Source of the DNA: Mucilaginibacter straminoryzae
Lineage (GTDB): Bacteria; Bacteroidota; Bacteroidia; Sphingobacteriales; Sphingobacteriaceae
Assembly: GCF_022953055.1 (NCBI RefSeq)
Contig: NZ_JALJEJ010000002.1
Location: 496,001 to 560,000 of the forward strand
Direction of reading: 5' to 3'
DNA: 64,000 nucleotides
A model generated the notes under the pieces. That model was not told where the DNA came from, did not search any database, and saw only the letters and a program-made list of their open reading frames with translations. Position 1 is the stretch's first letter. The number at the start of each line of letters is the position of its first letter. Shown piece after piece: positions 37,115-47,603 of the stretch. A program made the translations under genes and the position numbers.

Positions 37115-37738
37115 TCAGGTTGAAGAAACGGTGAAATTAAAATTTTTAAGCTGTTCGCGGGTAGTTTCCAACCCGGTGTGGTGAATCGTATTGATTCCCA
37201 TAGCAGCGGCCTGTTCAGTGTACACCTTACGGTCATCGATATACAAGGCCTCTTCAGGTTTGGCCTGCATGATGCTCAGCGCCAACTGATAGATCTTAGG
37301 ATCTGGCTTGCGCAGATTCACGTAACAGGAAGAAACAAAAACATCAATGAACGAAGACAAACCGCAGGTTTTGATGCGATGTTCATTCAGCTCTAAGGGT
37401 TCATTATTTACTGTAGCGATCGGAACGCGGTATTGCTGTTTCAAAGCTTTCATAAAGGCGATCATGTCTTCCAACGGTTTTGACTCGCCCAGCATAAAAT
37501 CTTTAAATTCCTGACGCCCGAAGGTTCTTTCCTGGTGGAAGATAACCAGGTCGAGATATTGATCGAGCGACATTTTGCCCGACTCATACGCGTCGAATAC
37601 GTTTTTATGCCGCTGGTTCAATTCATCAAAATCAAGGGAGAAATGCGCAGCGGCCTTTTCCCTCGATTTTGTTTCCCAGCCATCCGTCAGCAATACGCCG
37701 CCGATGTCCAGCAACAGCAACTTGATAGACTGCGGCAT
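37115..37738 (-). CDS. HAD-superfamily (class IA) hydrolase
   Basis: The 207-residue protein has a HAD core: motif I LLLLDIGGVLL, a helical cap, motif II VPIATVNNEP, Lys in NLRKPDPKIYQLAL and motif IV ALYIDDRKVYTEQA. Motif I reads DxG rather than DxD, as in the YihX-like glucose-1-phosphatase group. It is probably a sugar-phosphate phosphatase. It lies inside the pentose-phosphate operon between tal (2 bases) and gnd (35 bases), so it may dispose of a pathway intermediate or damaged metabolite; the substrate is unknown. Confidence 0.85.
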   Translation of the reverse strand: MPQSIKLLLLDIGGVLLTDGWETKSREKAAAHFSLDFDELNQRHKNVFDAYESGKMSLDQYLDLVIFHQERTFGRQEFKDFMLGESKPLEDMIAFMKALKQQYRVPIATVNNEPLELNEHRIKTCGLSSFIDVFVSSCYVNLRKPDPKIYQLALSIMQAKPEEALYIDDRKVYTEQAAAMGINTIHHTGLETTREQLKNFNFTVSST

Positions 37739-37740
37739 TA

Positions 37741-38868
37741 TTACTGGCTAACTTGTTTAGATTTTTCGCCAATCACCTTCATCAGGCTATCAAAAGGTTT
37801 CACAAATTTCTGGATACCTTCTTCCTCCAACTTTTTGGTAACATCCAGCAAACGAATACCAACTACGTCTTCTAACATATAAAGTTCGTAGCGTGCCTCT
37901 TCCAGACCCTCTTCCAAGCGTGAGGCCGGGTTACCGTTTTCGCGATAAGCATTCAAGGTATCTTTCGGCAGAGTGTTCACGGTATCAGGGCCGATCAATG
38001 CTTCAATATACATTAGCTCAAGGTAGTCTTTATTTTTCACACTGGTACTTGCCCAAAGCAACCGCTGTGGTTTAGCGCCTTTAGCTTGCAAAGCCTTAAA
38101 ACGTTCTGAACCAAATACCTCTTTATAAATGGCATAGGCATCGCGCGCGCTTGCGATTGCGATTTTACCTTTTAGCTTTTTCGCTGCATTTGCCTTTTCT
38201 GGGTCATCCTGTGCTATTTTATCCAGCATGGGATCTATCATGGTGTCTATCCGACTAAGGAAGAAGCTGGCCACAGAAGCCACTTTATCTACGGGCAAAC
38301 CTTTGGCAGCGCGTTCTTCTAACCCATCTACATAGGTTTCCGCTACAGCGCGGTACCTTTCCAGGCCGAACAACAGGGTTACATTGATGTTAATACCCTC
38401 ACTGATCAGTTGCTTGATGGCAGGTAAACCAGGTTCGGTACCAGGGATTTTAATCATTACGTTTTTACGGTCAAGCGTTTCCCATGATGATCTGGCTTCT
38501 TTGATAGAGCGTTCAGTATCCAGCGCCAAACCAGGTGATACTTCCAGGCTGACGTAACCATCCAGTCCGTCGGTTTCTTCGTAAACACCTTTAAAAAGAT
38601 CTGCTGCTGTTTGTACATCTTCTATCGCAATTTTAAGGAAAGCTTCCTCTGGCGATAGATTTTGGTGGCTTAACTCGGCGAGTGTATCGTCGTAATCATT
38701 ACTGTGTGCAATAGCTTCTTCAAAAATGGCCGGGTTAGAGGTAACACCTCTCAGGCCGTCTTCGTCTATCAGTTTTTTTAGTTCACCACCTTTGGTGAAA
38801 GAACGCCTGATATAATCGAGCCAAATGCTCTGCCCGAAATCGGGAATACGTGCTAATGGATTTTTCAC
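37741..38868 (-). CDS. tal: Transaldolase
   Basis: The 375-residue protein belongs to the longer transaldolase group. It has the N-terminal SIWLDYIRRSF, the catalytic Asp region GVTSNPAIFEEAI, and the Schiff-base Lys in VMIKIPGTEPGLPAI, followed by INVTLLFGLERY. It moves dihydroxyacetone units between sugar phosphates in the non-oxidative branch. The gene overlaps rpiB by 4 bases (ATGA). Confidence 0.95.
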   Translation of the reverse strand: MKNPLARIPDFGQSIWLDYIRRSFTKGGELKKLIDEDGLRGVTSNPAIFEEAIAHSNDYDDTLAELSHQNLSPEEAFLKIAIEDVQTAADLFKGVYEETDGLDGYVSLEVSPGLALDTERSIKEARSSWETLDRKNVMIKIPGTEPGLPAIKQLISEGININVTLLFGLERYRAVAETYVDGLEERAAKGLPVDKVASVASFFLSRIDTMIDPMLDKIAQDDPEKANAAKKLKGKIAIASARDAYAIYKEVFGSERFKALQAKGAKPQRLLWASTSVKNKDYLELMYIEALIGPDTVNTLPKDTLNAYRENGNPASRLEEGLEEARYELYMLEDVVGIRLLDVTKKLEEEGIQKFVKPFDSLMKVIGEKSKQVSQ

Positions 38869-39323
38869 GACTTTATGTATTTATGTTCAATTGCTAAAAC
38901 TTTATCTAACCGGCGCTGAAACCTTTCGCCGCCGTCATAACTGGCTTTAAGGTAAGCCTGGATGATTTCCCACATCAGTACGAGGCCAATCACACGCCCG
39001 CCGAGGCAAAGCAAGTTCATATCATCATGTTCTACACCCTGGTGTGCCGAATAAGTTTCTGTGATGAGCGACGCCCTTACACCCGGCATTTTATTCGCCG
39101 CTACAGACACGCCTACCCCGCTGCCGCATACGGCAATGCCCCGTTCTACTTCGCCTTTGGCGATAGCCTCGCCTAAAGGAATTACAACGTCCGGATAATC
39201 ATCAGTCGGTTCGTAAGTAAAAGCGCCGTAGTCTTTTACATCATAGCCAGCCTCCTGAAGCATTTTAAGCAGCTGCTGCTTGGGTTCGAAACCGGCATGG
39301 TCTGCTACTATACCTATTTTCAT
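38865..39323 (-). CDS. rpiB: Ribose-5-phosphate isomerase B
   Basis: A 152-residue isomerase interconverting ribose 5-phosphate and ribulose 5-phosphate. The start MKIGIVADHAGFEPKQQL and the active-site Cys in GIAVCGSGVGVSVAANK match RpiB/LacAB proteins; the phosphate-binding His and Arg residues are present (SAHQGVEHDDMNLLCLGGRVIG). It lies 6 bases after tkt and overlaps tal. Confidence 0.95.
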   Translation of the reverse strand: MKIGIVADHAGFEPKQQLLKMLQEAGYDVKDYGAFTYEPTDDYPDVVIPLGEAIAKGEVERGIAVCGSGVGVSVAANKMPGVRASLITETYSAHQGVEHDDMNLLCLGGRVIGLVLMWEIIQAYLKASYDGGERFQRRLDKVLAIEHKYIKS

Positions 39324-39329
39324 GACTGC

Positions 39330-41345
39330 TTATTTATTCAATATTTCTTTAGCCTTTTTAACCACGTTTTCTGTAGTAAAGCCAAAGTGGGCCAGTACCG
39401 CGTTGCCTTCGCCCGAATCGCCAAAGCTATCGATACCGATAATAGCGCCTTCGTCTGTAATAAACTTGTACCACGGCAAGGTAACCCCCGCTTCAACAGC
39501 TAAACGTTTGCGCACGTTAGGCAATAACACTTCGTTACGGTAGCTTTCTTCCTGCTGCATAAACAGCTCCATAGAAGGCATACTTACCACACGGGCATTG
39601 ATACCTTCTGCCGCCAACTGATCCTGCGCTTCGAGCACCAAATGAACCTCCGAACCGGTTGCCATCAGGATAATATCAGGCGTGCCGCCTTTTGCTTCAC
39701 TTAGCACATAAGCGCCTTTCCAGGTGTTGGTAGCAGGAGCATATTTTTCCTGATCGATCACCGGCAGTTTCTGGCGCGACAAGATCAGTGCAACAGGGCC
39801 ATGTAAACGCCCCAGCGCTATTTTCCACGCCTCTACTGTTTCGTAAGCATCAGCAGGGCGAACAACAGTTAAATTCGGTGTAAGGCGTAATGAAGTTACC
39901 TGCTCTACCGGTTGGTGGGTAGGGCCGTCCTCGCCTAGGGCGATACTATCGTGGGTGAACACAAAAGTAACCGGCGCATGGGTTAATGCGCTTAAGCGGA
40001 TAGAACCGCGCATATAGTCAGAGAAGGTAAGGAACGTTCCACCATAAGGGCGAACGCCGCCATAGGAAGCCATACCATTTAGAATAGCGCCCATACCATG
40101 TTCGCGCACACCGAACCAAAGGTTACGGCCACCATAATTACCCGGCTGGAAACTATCTGAACCATCTTTACCCGGTGTTTCGGTCGAACTGGCTAAATCT
40201 GCCGAGCCACCTAACAGCCACGGAATATTTGCACGCAATGCTTTAAGCGCTTCGCCCGAAGCTTGGCGTGTAGCCAACTGGTCGCCTACTTTAAATGTTG
40301 GCAGGTTAGCGTCCCATCCTTCCGGTAATTTACCATCCTGGCCGGTGGAGAAGTTCTGCGCCAATTCCGGATATTTTTGCTGATAGCTTGCAAACTGCCC
40401 TTTCCATTCTTCGTGCAGCTTTGTGCCTTTATCAATAGCTTCAGCAGCATGTTCTTTTACGCCATCCGGAATAAAGAAAGTTTTTTCAGGATCCCATCCG
40501 AAGAATTCCTTTGTTTTTTTCAGGTTTTCTTCGCCTAATGCACTACCGTGTACTTTATTGGTGCCTTGCTGCGGGCTGCCGTAACCGATAATGGTTTTAA
40601 CGGATATCAGTGTAGGTTTTTCCTTTTCCTGCTGGGCTTCTAAAATTGCTTTTTCGATCGCAAGCAGGTCATTTCCGTCTTCTACAGTCAGCGTTTGCCA
40701 GCCATAAGCACGGAAGCGTTCTGCAACATCTTCGGTAAAAGCTAAATCTGTCGGGCCATCCAGCGAAATCTTATTATCATCATACAGATAGATCAGCTTA
40801 CCCAGTTTCAAATGTCCGGCTAAGGAAGCGGCCTCTGAAGCTACACCTTCCATCAGGTCGCCGTCGCTTACGATGCCATAAATGTAATTGTCTATGAGAT
40901 CCGCACCTTCCTGGTTATACTTGGCGCCCAGAAATGCTTCTGCCATTGCCATACCAACACCATTACCAAAACCCTGACCAAGCGGCCCTGTGGTTACCTC
41001 GACGCCCGGTGTATGGGTAGATTCCGGGTGACCAGGCGTTTTTGAACCCAACTGGCGGAACTGCTTTAACTGGTCCATCGGCAGGTCGTAACCGTACACA
41101 TGCAACAACGCGTACAATAATGCAGAACCATGACCGGCTGATAACACAAATCTATCGCGGTTTGGCCATTTAGGCTCTTTAGAGTCAAAACGTAAAAATC
41201 GTTGCCATACCACATAGGCCATTGGGGCAGCCCCTAACGGCAGGCCGGGGTGGCCTGAGTTTGCTTTTTGCACCATGTCGGTTGCCAGGAACCGAAGGGT
41301 ATTTACGGTCAGTTTTTCGATGTCAGATGATTGGGTAGTAGACAT
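39330..41345 (-). CDS. tkt: Transketolase
   Basis: This thiamine-diphosphate enzyme moves two-carbon units between ketoses and aldoses. I chose the ATG at 41345 (671 residues), because the family N-terminus [27 protein letters not shown] begins there; the longer frame to 41420 adds 25 residues without family support. Visible motifs are [17 protein letters not shown], the TPP motif [18 protein letters not shown] and the second-domain [14 protein letters not shown] and [18 protein letters not shown]. It heads the rpiB-tal-HAD-gnd-zwf-pgl series. Confidence 0.95.
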   Translation of the reverse strand: MSTTQSSDIEKLTVNTLRFLATDMVQKANSGHPGLPLGAAPMAYVVWQRFLRFDSKEPKWPNRDRFVLSAGHGSALLYALLHVYGYDLPMDQLKQFRQLGSKTPGHPESTHTPGVEVTTGPLGQGFGNGVGMAMAEAFLGAKYNQEGADLIDNYIYGIVSDGDLMEGVASEAASLAGHLKLGKLIYLYDDNKISLDGPTDLAFTEDVAERFRAYGWQTLTVEDGNDLLAIEKAILEAQQEKEKPTLISVKTIIGYGSPQQGTNKVHGSALGEENLKKTKEFFGWDPEKTFFIPDGVKEHAAEAIDKGTKLHEEWKGQFASYQQKYPELAQNFSTGQDGKLPEGWDANLPTFKVGDQLATRQASGEALKALRANIPWLLGGSADLASSTETPGKDGSDSFQPGNYGGRNLWFGVREHGMGAILNGMASYGGVRPYGGTFLTFSDYMRGSIRLSALTHAPVTFVFTHDSIALGEDGPTHQPVEQVTSLRLTPNLTVVRPADAYETVEAWKIALGRLHGPVALILSRQKLPVIDQEKYAPATNTWKGAYVLSEAKGGTPDIILMATGSEVHLVLEAQDQLAAEGINARVVSMPSMELFMQQEESYRNEVLLPNVRKRLAVEAGVTLPWYKFITDEGAIIGIDSFGDSGEGNAVLAHFGFTTENVVKKAKEILNK

Positions 41346-41560
41346 ATTTATTTTATTTAAATGATCCTGTAAGGGTATCGTTTGTTTGTTCAACTCCTTA
41401 ATAAAGAACTTGTTTTTCAAGATTCGGAGTATTTCCCCACAAATCCGTCAACCCCTTGTCATAGTTACTCGTCACCCGAAAATACCGTGCCAGCATGTTC
41501 ATTTTAACCCATGGTTAGGCGCTCTTTTGCTGGCGGCGGCAATATAATTCTTTGAAATTA

Positions 41561-43045
41561 TTATTCACTTGTCGTTTTCGTTAGTTCGTCAAGCCGGGCA
41601 GTTAATCGCCTGAATCTTTTGAACACTTGTTGATATACCGCCTGATTTTTCTCGTCTGGTTCTATCGTTGCTTCTTCCTTCTCCGGGCGTTTCATGATCG
41701 CCTGCGGCAACCCTAATGCTTTAACTGCCAGGAATATCGCACCCATTGCAGAAGCATCTTCCTGTTGCACAATTACCAGCTTTTTGCCGGTAATATCGGC
41801 AAGGGTTTGTACCCATAGCGGCGAATTGATAAAACCACCGCTGATGTTCACTTGCTTAACCGGCACGGAAGACTGTTCGAGGGTTTGCAGCACATTCATC
41901 AAAGCCAGGCAAATGCCCTCTAACCCGGCACGAAGAAAATGCGCCTGCGTGTGTCGTTCAGTTATATTAAAGAACATGCCGCAGGCGCGGGTATCCCATA
42001 TCGGTGCGCGCTCACCATTTAAGTAAGGCAAGAACACCAAGCCGTCACTTCCTGCGGGTACTGTTTTAGCTTTGTCGAAAAACTCGTTGTATGCTGCCTC
42101 TTCTACCTTATCATGATTTAAAAACGTGCGTATAAGCCATTGCATGGCATTGCCGCCATTGTTTACTGCGCCGCCGCTTACAAAAGTTCTTTCATATAAC
42201 AGGTAGTTGAAGATCATGGCCTCGTCATTGATAACGGGCTGTTTGCCGGTAATCCTTACCGCACCGCTGGTGCCGATAGTGATAGCAGCCACACCTTCGG
42301 TATCTACATAGCTGCCCAGATTAGCGCAACAGCCATCGCTGGAGCCGATCACAAAATGAGTTTCCGGATTAAGCTTTAACTCTGAAGCCAGTTTTTGATC
42401 TATATCCGAACGATGATAAGTAGTATCGACAGGTTTAGATAACTGATCTTCGTTAACTTCTGCCAACTTACAGGCATCCGGATTCCAGTGAAGCGTCTCG
42501 ATATCAAACAATCCTGTAGCGGAAGCCAGGGAATAATCTACCTGGTAATCGGCAAACAGGCGGTACCAGATATATTCTTTGATGGAAATAAATCTGGCGG
42601 CACCGTGAAAAAGATCGGGTTGATTTTCGCGCCACCAGATCAGTTTGCACAATGGCGTCATGGCGTGAATAGGTGTACCAGATTTTCGGTAGATGGCAAC
42701 ACCATCGCCCGAACTGCGGATACGATCAGCGATTGGCTGGCTGCGCGCATCTGCCCAGATGATCATATCTGCCATGGCCTCGCCGTTTTTATCAACAGGC
42801 ATAATGCTGTGCATGGCGCTGCTAAAGCTAATCGCCACCGGCGAACCTAACTTACCGGTAACTGCTGCAACACAACTTTTAAAGGCATCAAATATCAGTT
42901 TCGGGTCTTGTTCCGCGTAACCCGGCTGGGGACTTTTAACCGGATAGTACTGCTGCGCAACATCGAGCATTTCACCGTCAAACCCTAAAGCGACAGCTTT
43001 AGTGCTGCCCGTACCAATATCTATACCCAAAATATATTGCTGCAT
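41561..43045 (-). CDS. gntK: Gluconokinase (FGGY family)
   Basis: A 494-residue carbohydrate kinase with the FGGY N-terminal phosphate loop GIDIGTGSTKAVAL and the C-terminal signature GGFINSPLWVQTLADITGK. The internal segments ISFSSAMHSIMPVD, SGTPIHAMTPLCKLIW, KEYIWYRLF and SLASATGLFDIETL closely follow the FGGY-type gluconokinase of Bacillus, more than xylulokinase. The product 6-phosphogluconate feeds gnd in the same block, which supports the call. It lies 215 bases before tkt and 152 after the transporter gene. Xylulokinase remains a less likely alternative. Confidence 0.82.
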   Translation of the reverse strand: MQQYILGIDIGTGSTKAVALGFDGEMLDVAQQYYPVKSPQPGYAEQDPKLIFDAFKSCVAAVTGKLGSPVAISFSSAMHSIMPVDKNGEAMADMIIWADARSQPIADRIRSSGDGVAIYRKSGTPIHAMTPLCKLIWWRENQPDLFHGAARFISIKEYIWYRLFADYQVDYSLASATGLFDIETLHWNPDACKLAEVNEDQLSKPVDTTYHRSDIDQKLASELKLNPETHFVIGSSDGCCANLGSYVDTEGVAAITIGTSGAVRITGKQPVINDEAMIFNYLLYERTFVSGGAVNNGGNAMQWLIRTFLNHDKVEEAAYNEFFDKAKTVPAGSDGLVFLPYLNGERAPIWDTRACGMFFNITERHTQAHFLRAGLEGICLALMNVLQTLEQSSVPVKQVNISGGFINSPLWVQTLADITGKKLVIVQQEDASAMGAIFLAVKALGLPQAIMKRPEKEEATIEPDEKNQAVYQQVFKRFRRLTARLDELTKTTSE

Positions 43046-43197
43046 ACGTCTAAAAATAATTGATCTGCTTTAACAAAGTATAAACCTTCGCGCAAGGTAT
43101 TATTGCAAACAACCGGAAAACGAAACGTTGATAAAAAATCACAAATAATTACAAGACGATAACAGTAAGAGGTTACCTATTATTGCGTCATTACCCG

Positions 43198-44475
43198 CTA
43201 TTTTACCTTCATTAATGGCCGTGCAGCCAGTAAAGCCAGCAAGGTAACAAAAGATGCAACAGACAGGTAATACCCCACATAAGCCAACCCGTATTTGGTA
43301 GCAAGGGTAGTAGCCAGGTAGGGTGTAAGCGAAGCGCCTAAAATGCCGGCTAAAGTAAAAGCCAGCGAAGCGCCGGTGTACCGTACCGATGCCGGGAATA
43401 TCTCTGCCAATGCGGTACCGATAGGGCCATAAGTCAAACCCATCAGGAACATGCCGAGTGAAAGAAAAGTAGCAGTTACAAATACATTGCCGGTACTGAA
43501 GAGCGGTGCAAAAACGAGCCCGAATAGAATGATGGCTACCGTAGCGATCATCAGCATCCGGTTGCGGCCGTATTTGTCGGCAATTACCGAAGATAATGGT
43601 ATCCCAATCCCAAAAAACAGCATTGAAACCATTTGCATCACCAGGAAGGTAGCTTTAGGAATGTGCAATGCGTTGGTACCCCAGCTAAGGGTAAAAACCG
43701 TCATGAGGTAGAACAGCAAAAAGGTAGTAATGGTGATGAGCGTGCCCAGCGTAATGGCTTTGGTGTTTTTGGTAAAAACTTCTGCAACCGGCACTTTTAC
43801 CCGGGTGTTATTATCCACCACCTTCATAAACTCAGGTGTTTCGGTAATACGCAGACGAATGAACAAGCCCAGCCAAACCAACACGGCACTGGCGATAAAA
43901 GGAATACGCCAGCCATAATTCAGAAAGTCGGCATCAGTCATCAATTTGCTTAGCATAAAGAATATCCCGGTGGATAGCAGGAAACCAATCGGCGCACCCA
44001 ATTGCGGGAACATCCCGTACCAGGCCTTTTTACCCTCCGGTGCGTTTTCTGTAGCTAATAACACTGCCCCACCCCATTCGCCACCGAGGCCAAGACCCTG
44101 CCCAAAGCGGAACAACGCCAGTAAAAGCGGCGCAGCTATGCCGATAGATTGGTAGCCAGGCAGCAGACCGATAGCCACCGTAGACGGCCCCATGGTCATG
44201 AGTGCTGCTACTAGCGTTGCTTTACGCCCTTTGCGATCGCCGAAGTGGCCGAAGATAGCCGCACCCAACGGCCGGGCAAAAAAAGCCAGCGCAAAAGTGG
44301 CTAATGATTCCAGCGTGGACGAAGTGGGATCTACAGCAGGAAAGAAAAGCTTTGGAAAAACCAGCACGGCGGCGGTAGCATAAATATAAAAATCAAAAAA
44401 TTCAATGGTGGTACCGATCAGGCTGGCCGCCAGAATACGGCGGACAGAATTTTTAGCGGGGGAATGCTCATTCAT
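43198..44475 (-). CDS. MHS-type major facilitator transporter
   Basis: A 425-residue inner-membrane protein with twelve predicted membrane segments and the metabolite:H+ symporter pattern: ASLIGTTIEFFDFYIYATAA at the N-terminus and GHFGDRKGRKATLV between segments 2 and 3, then GQGLGLGGEWGGAVLLATENAP. Family members carry organic acids, betaine, proline or shikimate. With gluconokinase directly downstream, gluconate or a related sugar acid is a plausible cargo, but this is inferred from position only. Confidence 0.85.
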   Translation of the reverse strand: MNEHSPAKNSVRRILAASLIGTTIEFFDFYIYATAAVLVFPKLFFPAVDPTSSTLESLATFALAFFARPLGAAIFGHFGDRKGRKATLVAALMTMGPSTVAIGLLPGYQSIGIAAPLLLALFRFGQGLGLGGEWGGAVLLATENAPEGKKAWYGMFPQLGAPIGFLLSTGIFFMLSKLMTDADFLNYGWRIPFIASAVLVWLGLFIRLRITETPEFMKVVDNNTRVKVPVAEVFTKNTKAITLGTLITITTFLLFYLMTVFTLSWGTNALHIPKATFLVMQMVSMLFFGIGIPLSSVIADKYGRNRMLMIATVAIILFGLVFAPLFSTGNVFVTATFLSLGMFLMGLTYGPIGTALAEIFPASVRYTGASLAFTLAGILGASLTPYLATTLATKYGLAYVGYYLSVASFVTLLALLAARPLMKVK

Positions 44476-44525
44476 ACACCCAAACTTATTAATTTACGGT
44501 AACCTGCCGTTGATCTTTTTTCAAT

Positions 44526-46877
44526 TTAACGCGTGTAATGATAAGTGCCCGCTTTTACGGTGTGTTGCTGATAATTTTTCCCTGAAGCGTCGGGCACGTA
44601 GATATCAGCCGTAGTTCCTGATGGAATCGTTACATCCATCACAAGCTGGTCGCCCTTAATTTCCCAGCGGCTGGAAATTTTACCGTAAACGCAGTTATAG
44701 CTACCCTCTGCCCAGTTTAGCTTCCCACCGATGACCGGTTTGATGATGATTTTTTTATAGCCGGGTTCAGCTGCCTGAATACCCGCGATGTTTTTATACA
44801 TCCAGTCCCCAATGGCACCATAAGCATAGTGATTGAAGGAATTCATGATCGTAGTCTGGAAAGAACCATCCGGCTTGATGCCGTCCCAGCGTTCCCATAT
44901 CGTTGTTGCGCCCATTTTTACCGGGTACAGCCAACTTGGATAGGTTTCCTGCAAAAGCAGCGTATAAGCCAGATCGCTGTAACCAAAACGACTGAGCACA
45001 TGGCATAAATAAGGTGTGCCGAGGAAACCGGTAGTCAGGTGGTTTCGATATCGATTAATGTTATCGGCCAGGTAAGCTGCGGCTTTGGTTCTGGCCTCCC
45101 CTTCGGGCAGCATGTCAAACATCAGGGCCAGTACATAGGCGGTTTGGGTGTTGGATACCAATCTGCCCGAGCGGGTGACGTATTCCTGGTTGTAGGCATC
45201 CTTGATCCGCTTCAGCAATTGTACGTATTTCGCTACATCATCCTGTTTACCCAGTACGTTAGCCGCGTTCAGCAAAAGCTGCGTGGAATACGCATAAAAG
45301 CACTGCGCAATTTCATATTTATCGGTAATGGCATCAGAGCCATCATCATTGCCCGAGCGATAAGACAGCCAGTCGCCGTAATGACCACCATAACGGTACA
45401 ATCCAACTGAATCAGTATGTGTCTGCATATACCCAACCCAGCGTTTCATGGACTCGTACTGGTCTTTAAGCACTTGCTGATCGCCATACACTTCATACAT
45501 CTCCCATGGAATAATTGTAGCTACATCGCCCCAACCGGTTGAACCGTATTCGTAATCGCCCAAAACGTTGGGCACTACGTGGGCAACCGCGCCATCTGCA
45601 CGCTGATCAGCCGCTACATCTTTCAGCCATTTGGAAAAGAATTTCTTCACATTAAAATTATAGGCTGCCGTGTTGAAAAAAACTTGTGCATCGCCTGTCC
45701 AGCCCAGGCGCTCGTCACGCTGCGGACAATCGGTCGGCACATCTAAAAAGTTTCCGCGTTGTCCCCAGGTAATATTGTGCTGAAGCTGGTTCAGTAACGG
45801 ATTAGAACAGGCAAACGTACCGGAGGGCGACATGTCTGAATACAGGGCGACAGCCGTAAAATCTTCAGGCCTGATCTCGCCCGGGTAACCTTCTACACTA
45901 ATGTAGCGGAACCCGAAAAACGTAAAATGAGGTTCAAAAACTTCCTCGCCGTTACCGCTAAGCGTATATTCTGCGGTGGCCCTGGCTGCGCGCAGATTGT
46001 CGGTGTAGAAATTACCCGCTTTATCCAGCACCTCGGCATGCCTGATTATGATATGGTCGCCTGACTTACCCTTGGCTTTCACTACAACCCAACCCACTAA
46101 GTTCTGCCCAAAATCAAGCACCTTCTCCCCTTTTGGCGTGGTAATCAATTTTACAGGTTTAAACGTTTCATGTTTTTTCACCATTTCGTTGGTGGTAGGT
46201 ATCAGGTTGCTGTTGTTATAGTCTACCACTTTCACCAAAGACCAACTGTTATCGTCGTAATTGGGTAAGGCCCATCCTGTTTTCTCTAACCGTGCATCGA
46301 TGTCCTCACCTTTATAAATCTCATTCGTTTGAATTGACCCGGTAGATGATCTCCAGGTACCATCTGAAATTACAAGTTGCCGGGTACCATCGGTATACGT
46401 AATTTCCATCTGCGCTAACAAACCCAAGTATTTGGCAAAGCGGTTAATGTTATCGCCCCAGGCCAGCGCGCTGCGGTGCCAGCCATTACCAACGACTACG
46501 CCCAGGCTGTTCTTTCCCTTGCCGAGCATTGCAGTAACATCGTAAGCCTGGTACTGCAGGCGTTTGTTGTAGCTTGTCCAACCGGGGGTAAGGTATGCAT
46601 CCCCTACCTTTTTACCATTCAGCTGTGCCTGGTACATCCCATGACTGGTGATGAACAACACTGCGCGTTTCACCTTTTTACCGATTTCGAAATTTTTCCT
46701 GAAATACTGCGCCGGTCTTATTTTGTTATCCTCGGGGAAGCTGCTTTCTATCCAGCGCGCCTGCCAGGTGGGGATATCCGTTAAATTCTGAGCCCTGACG
46801 CGGGGATTAAAAGAAAACAGCGCTATAAACAAAGCAAGCCAGAAAGCTTGTGAACGAGTTAGATTGACCGGTTGCAT
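44526..46877 (-). CDS. Secreted GH78 alpha-L-rhamnosidase
   Basis: About 783 residues from the ATG at 46877, which directly precedes a signal peptide (RSQAFWLALFIALFSFNPRVRAQ); the longer frame to 47000 is not supported. Domains in order: N-terminal beta-sandwich with GKKVGDAYLTPGWTSYNKRLQYQAYDVT, a second beta domain (HFTFFGFRYISVEGYPG), the (alpha/alpha)6 catalytic domain with the hallmark DVPTDCPQRDERLGWTGDAQVF, and a C-terminal beta-sandwich. It should remove terminal alpha-L-rhamnose from plant or bacterial glycans. It lies upstream of the MHS transporter by 50 bases. Confidence 0.92.
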   Translation of the reverse strand: MQPVNLTRSQAFWLALFIALFSFNPRVRAQNLTDIPTWQARWIESSFPEDNKIRPAQYFRKNFEIGKKVKRAVLFITSHGMYQAQLNGKKVGDAYLTPGWTSYNKRLQYQAYDVTAMLGKGKNSLGVVVGNGWHRSALAWGDNINRFAKYLGLLAQMEITYTDGTRQLVISDGTWRSSTGSIQTNEIYKGEDIDARLEKTGWALPNYDDNSWSLVKVVDYNNSNLIPTTNEMVKKHETFKPVKLITTPKGEKVLDFGQNLVGWVVVKAKGKSGDHIIIRHAEVLDKAGNFYTDNLRAARATAEYTLSGNGEEVFEPHFTFFGFRYISVEGYPGEIRPEDFTAVALYSDMSPSGTFACSNPLLNQLQHNITWGQRGNFLDVPTDCPQRDERLGWTGDAQVFFNTAAYNFNVKKFFSKWLKDVAADQRADGAVAHVVPNVLGDYEYGSTGWGDVATIIPWEMYEVYGDQQVLKDQYESMKRWVGYMQTHTDSVGLYRYGGHYGDWLSYRSGNDDGSDAITDKYEIAQCFYAYSTQLLLNAANVLGKQDDVAKYVQLLKRIKDAYNQEYVTRSGRLVSNTQTAYVLALMFDMLPEGEARTKAAAYLADNINRYRNHLTTGFLGTPYLCHVLSRFGYSDLAYTLLLQETYPSWLYPVKMGATTIWERWDGIKPDGSFQTTIMNSFNHYAYGAIGDWMYKNIAGIQAAEPGYKKIIIKPVIGGKLNWAEGSYNCVYGKISSRWEIKGDQLVMDVTIPSGTTADIYVPDASGKNYQQHTVKAGTYHYTR

Positions 46878-47094
46878 AGGATTTGAAAATTGGTAAGGCA
46901 ATATCAGCAATTGCAACTTTATATTAATAGCCCAGAAGCTAAAAACTTTGTGAATTGGAAACTTAGTTGATTGAAGACCGAATGAAAAACAGATCTCCAC
47001 ATGTGCGATTTTTTACATAAATTAAGTTGAAATTGTATTGGAGCATCTGATTTACCGCATCCAAAACTAACTACCACCCTAATCACGCATTTTT

Positions 47095-47562
47095 ATGAAA
47101 CTTATTTTAACCCTTATGTTGACGCTTAGCTTAGCGAAACCAGCATACTGCCAACCAAAAAATAATTTAGAGGGGTTTATCTTAAAAAACTACAAACCCA
47201 CCAAAGAACAGCTAGCTTCTTGCGAATGGCAATTTGCGCTCATCAAACTTCATATAGACAGGCAAGGAAAGATCGTCGATTATGAATCGGTAAACGGTGT
47301 ACCGGATGAGGTAATGAACGCTTTTAAATTTTTATTGGGATACAAAGTTTTACGGAGCGAACCAGCAAATAGCAAACTTCTTTTTTACTTCTCGGTAAAC
47401 AATACAGAAACTTGTAACCCGAAGCCCGGCGACAACCAACATTTACCTAACGATGCGCTGGACGAAATATCCAGAAGAATTAATTCCGAACGCGAAAAAG
47501 ACAAAAAAATGGCTGTATACCCCTGGCCCATCATCTTTAAAATATTCAAACAAATACAATAG
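47095..47562 (+). CDS. Small secreted protein of unknown function
   Basis: A 155-residue protein with a signal peptide (KLILTLMLTLSLAKPAYCQ, cleavage near 20). The mature part alternates strands and helices (WQFALIKLHIDRQGKIVDYESVNGVPDEVMNAF), a pattern that faintly recalls a TonB C-terminal-like fold. I do not recognise the family. It is a single plus-strand gene between two minus-strand blocks, with its own terminator. Confidence 0.7.
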   Translation: MKLILTLMLTLSLAKPAYCQPKNNLEGFILKNYKPTKEQLASCEWQFALIKLHIDRQGKIVDYESVNGVPDEVMNAFKFLLGYKVLRSEPANSKLLFYFSVNNTETCNPKPGDNQHLPNDALDEISRRINSEREKDKKMAVYPWPIIFKIFKQIQ

Positions 47563-47569
47563 TATTTTG

Positions 47570-47598
47570 AACGCCCGGTCCCCCCCGGGCGTTTTACT
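47570..47598. terminator. Bidirectional terminator between convergent genes
   Basis: AACGCCCGG (47570-47578) pairs with CCGGGCGTT (47585-47593), with T-rich sequence after the stem on both strands. It lies between the small secreted protein gene (plus) and the metallophosphatase gene (minus). Confidence 0.85.
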
Positions 47599-47603
47599 GT
47601 TTT

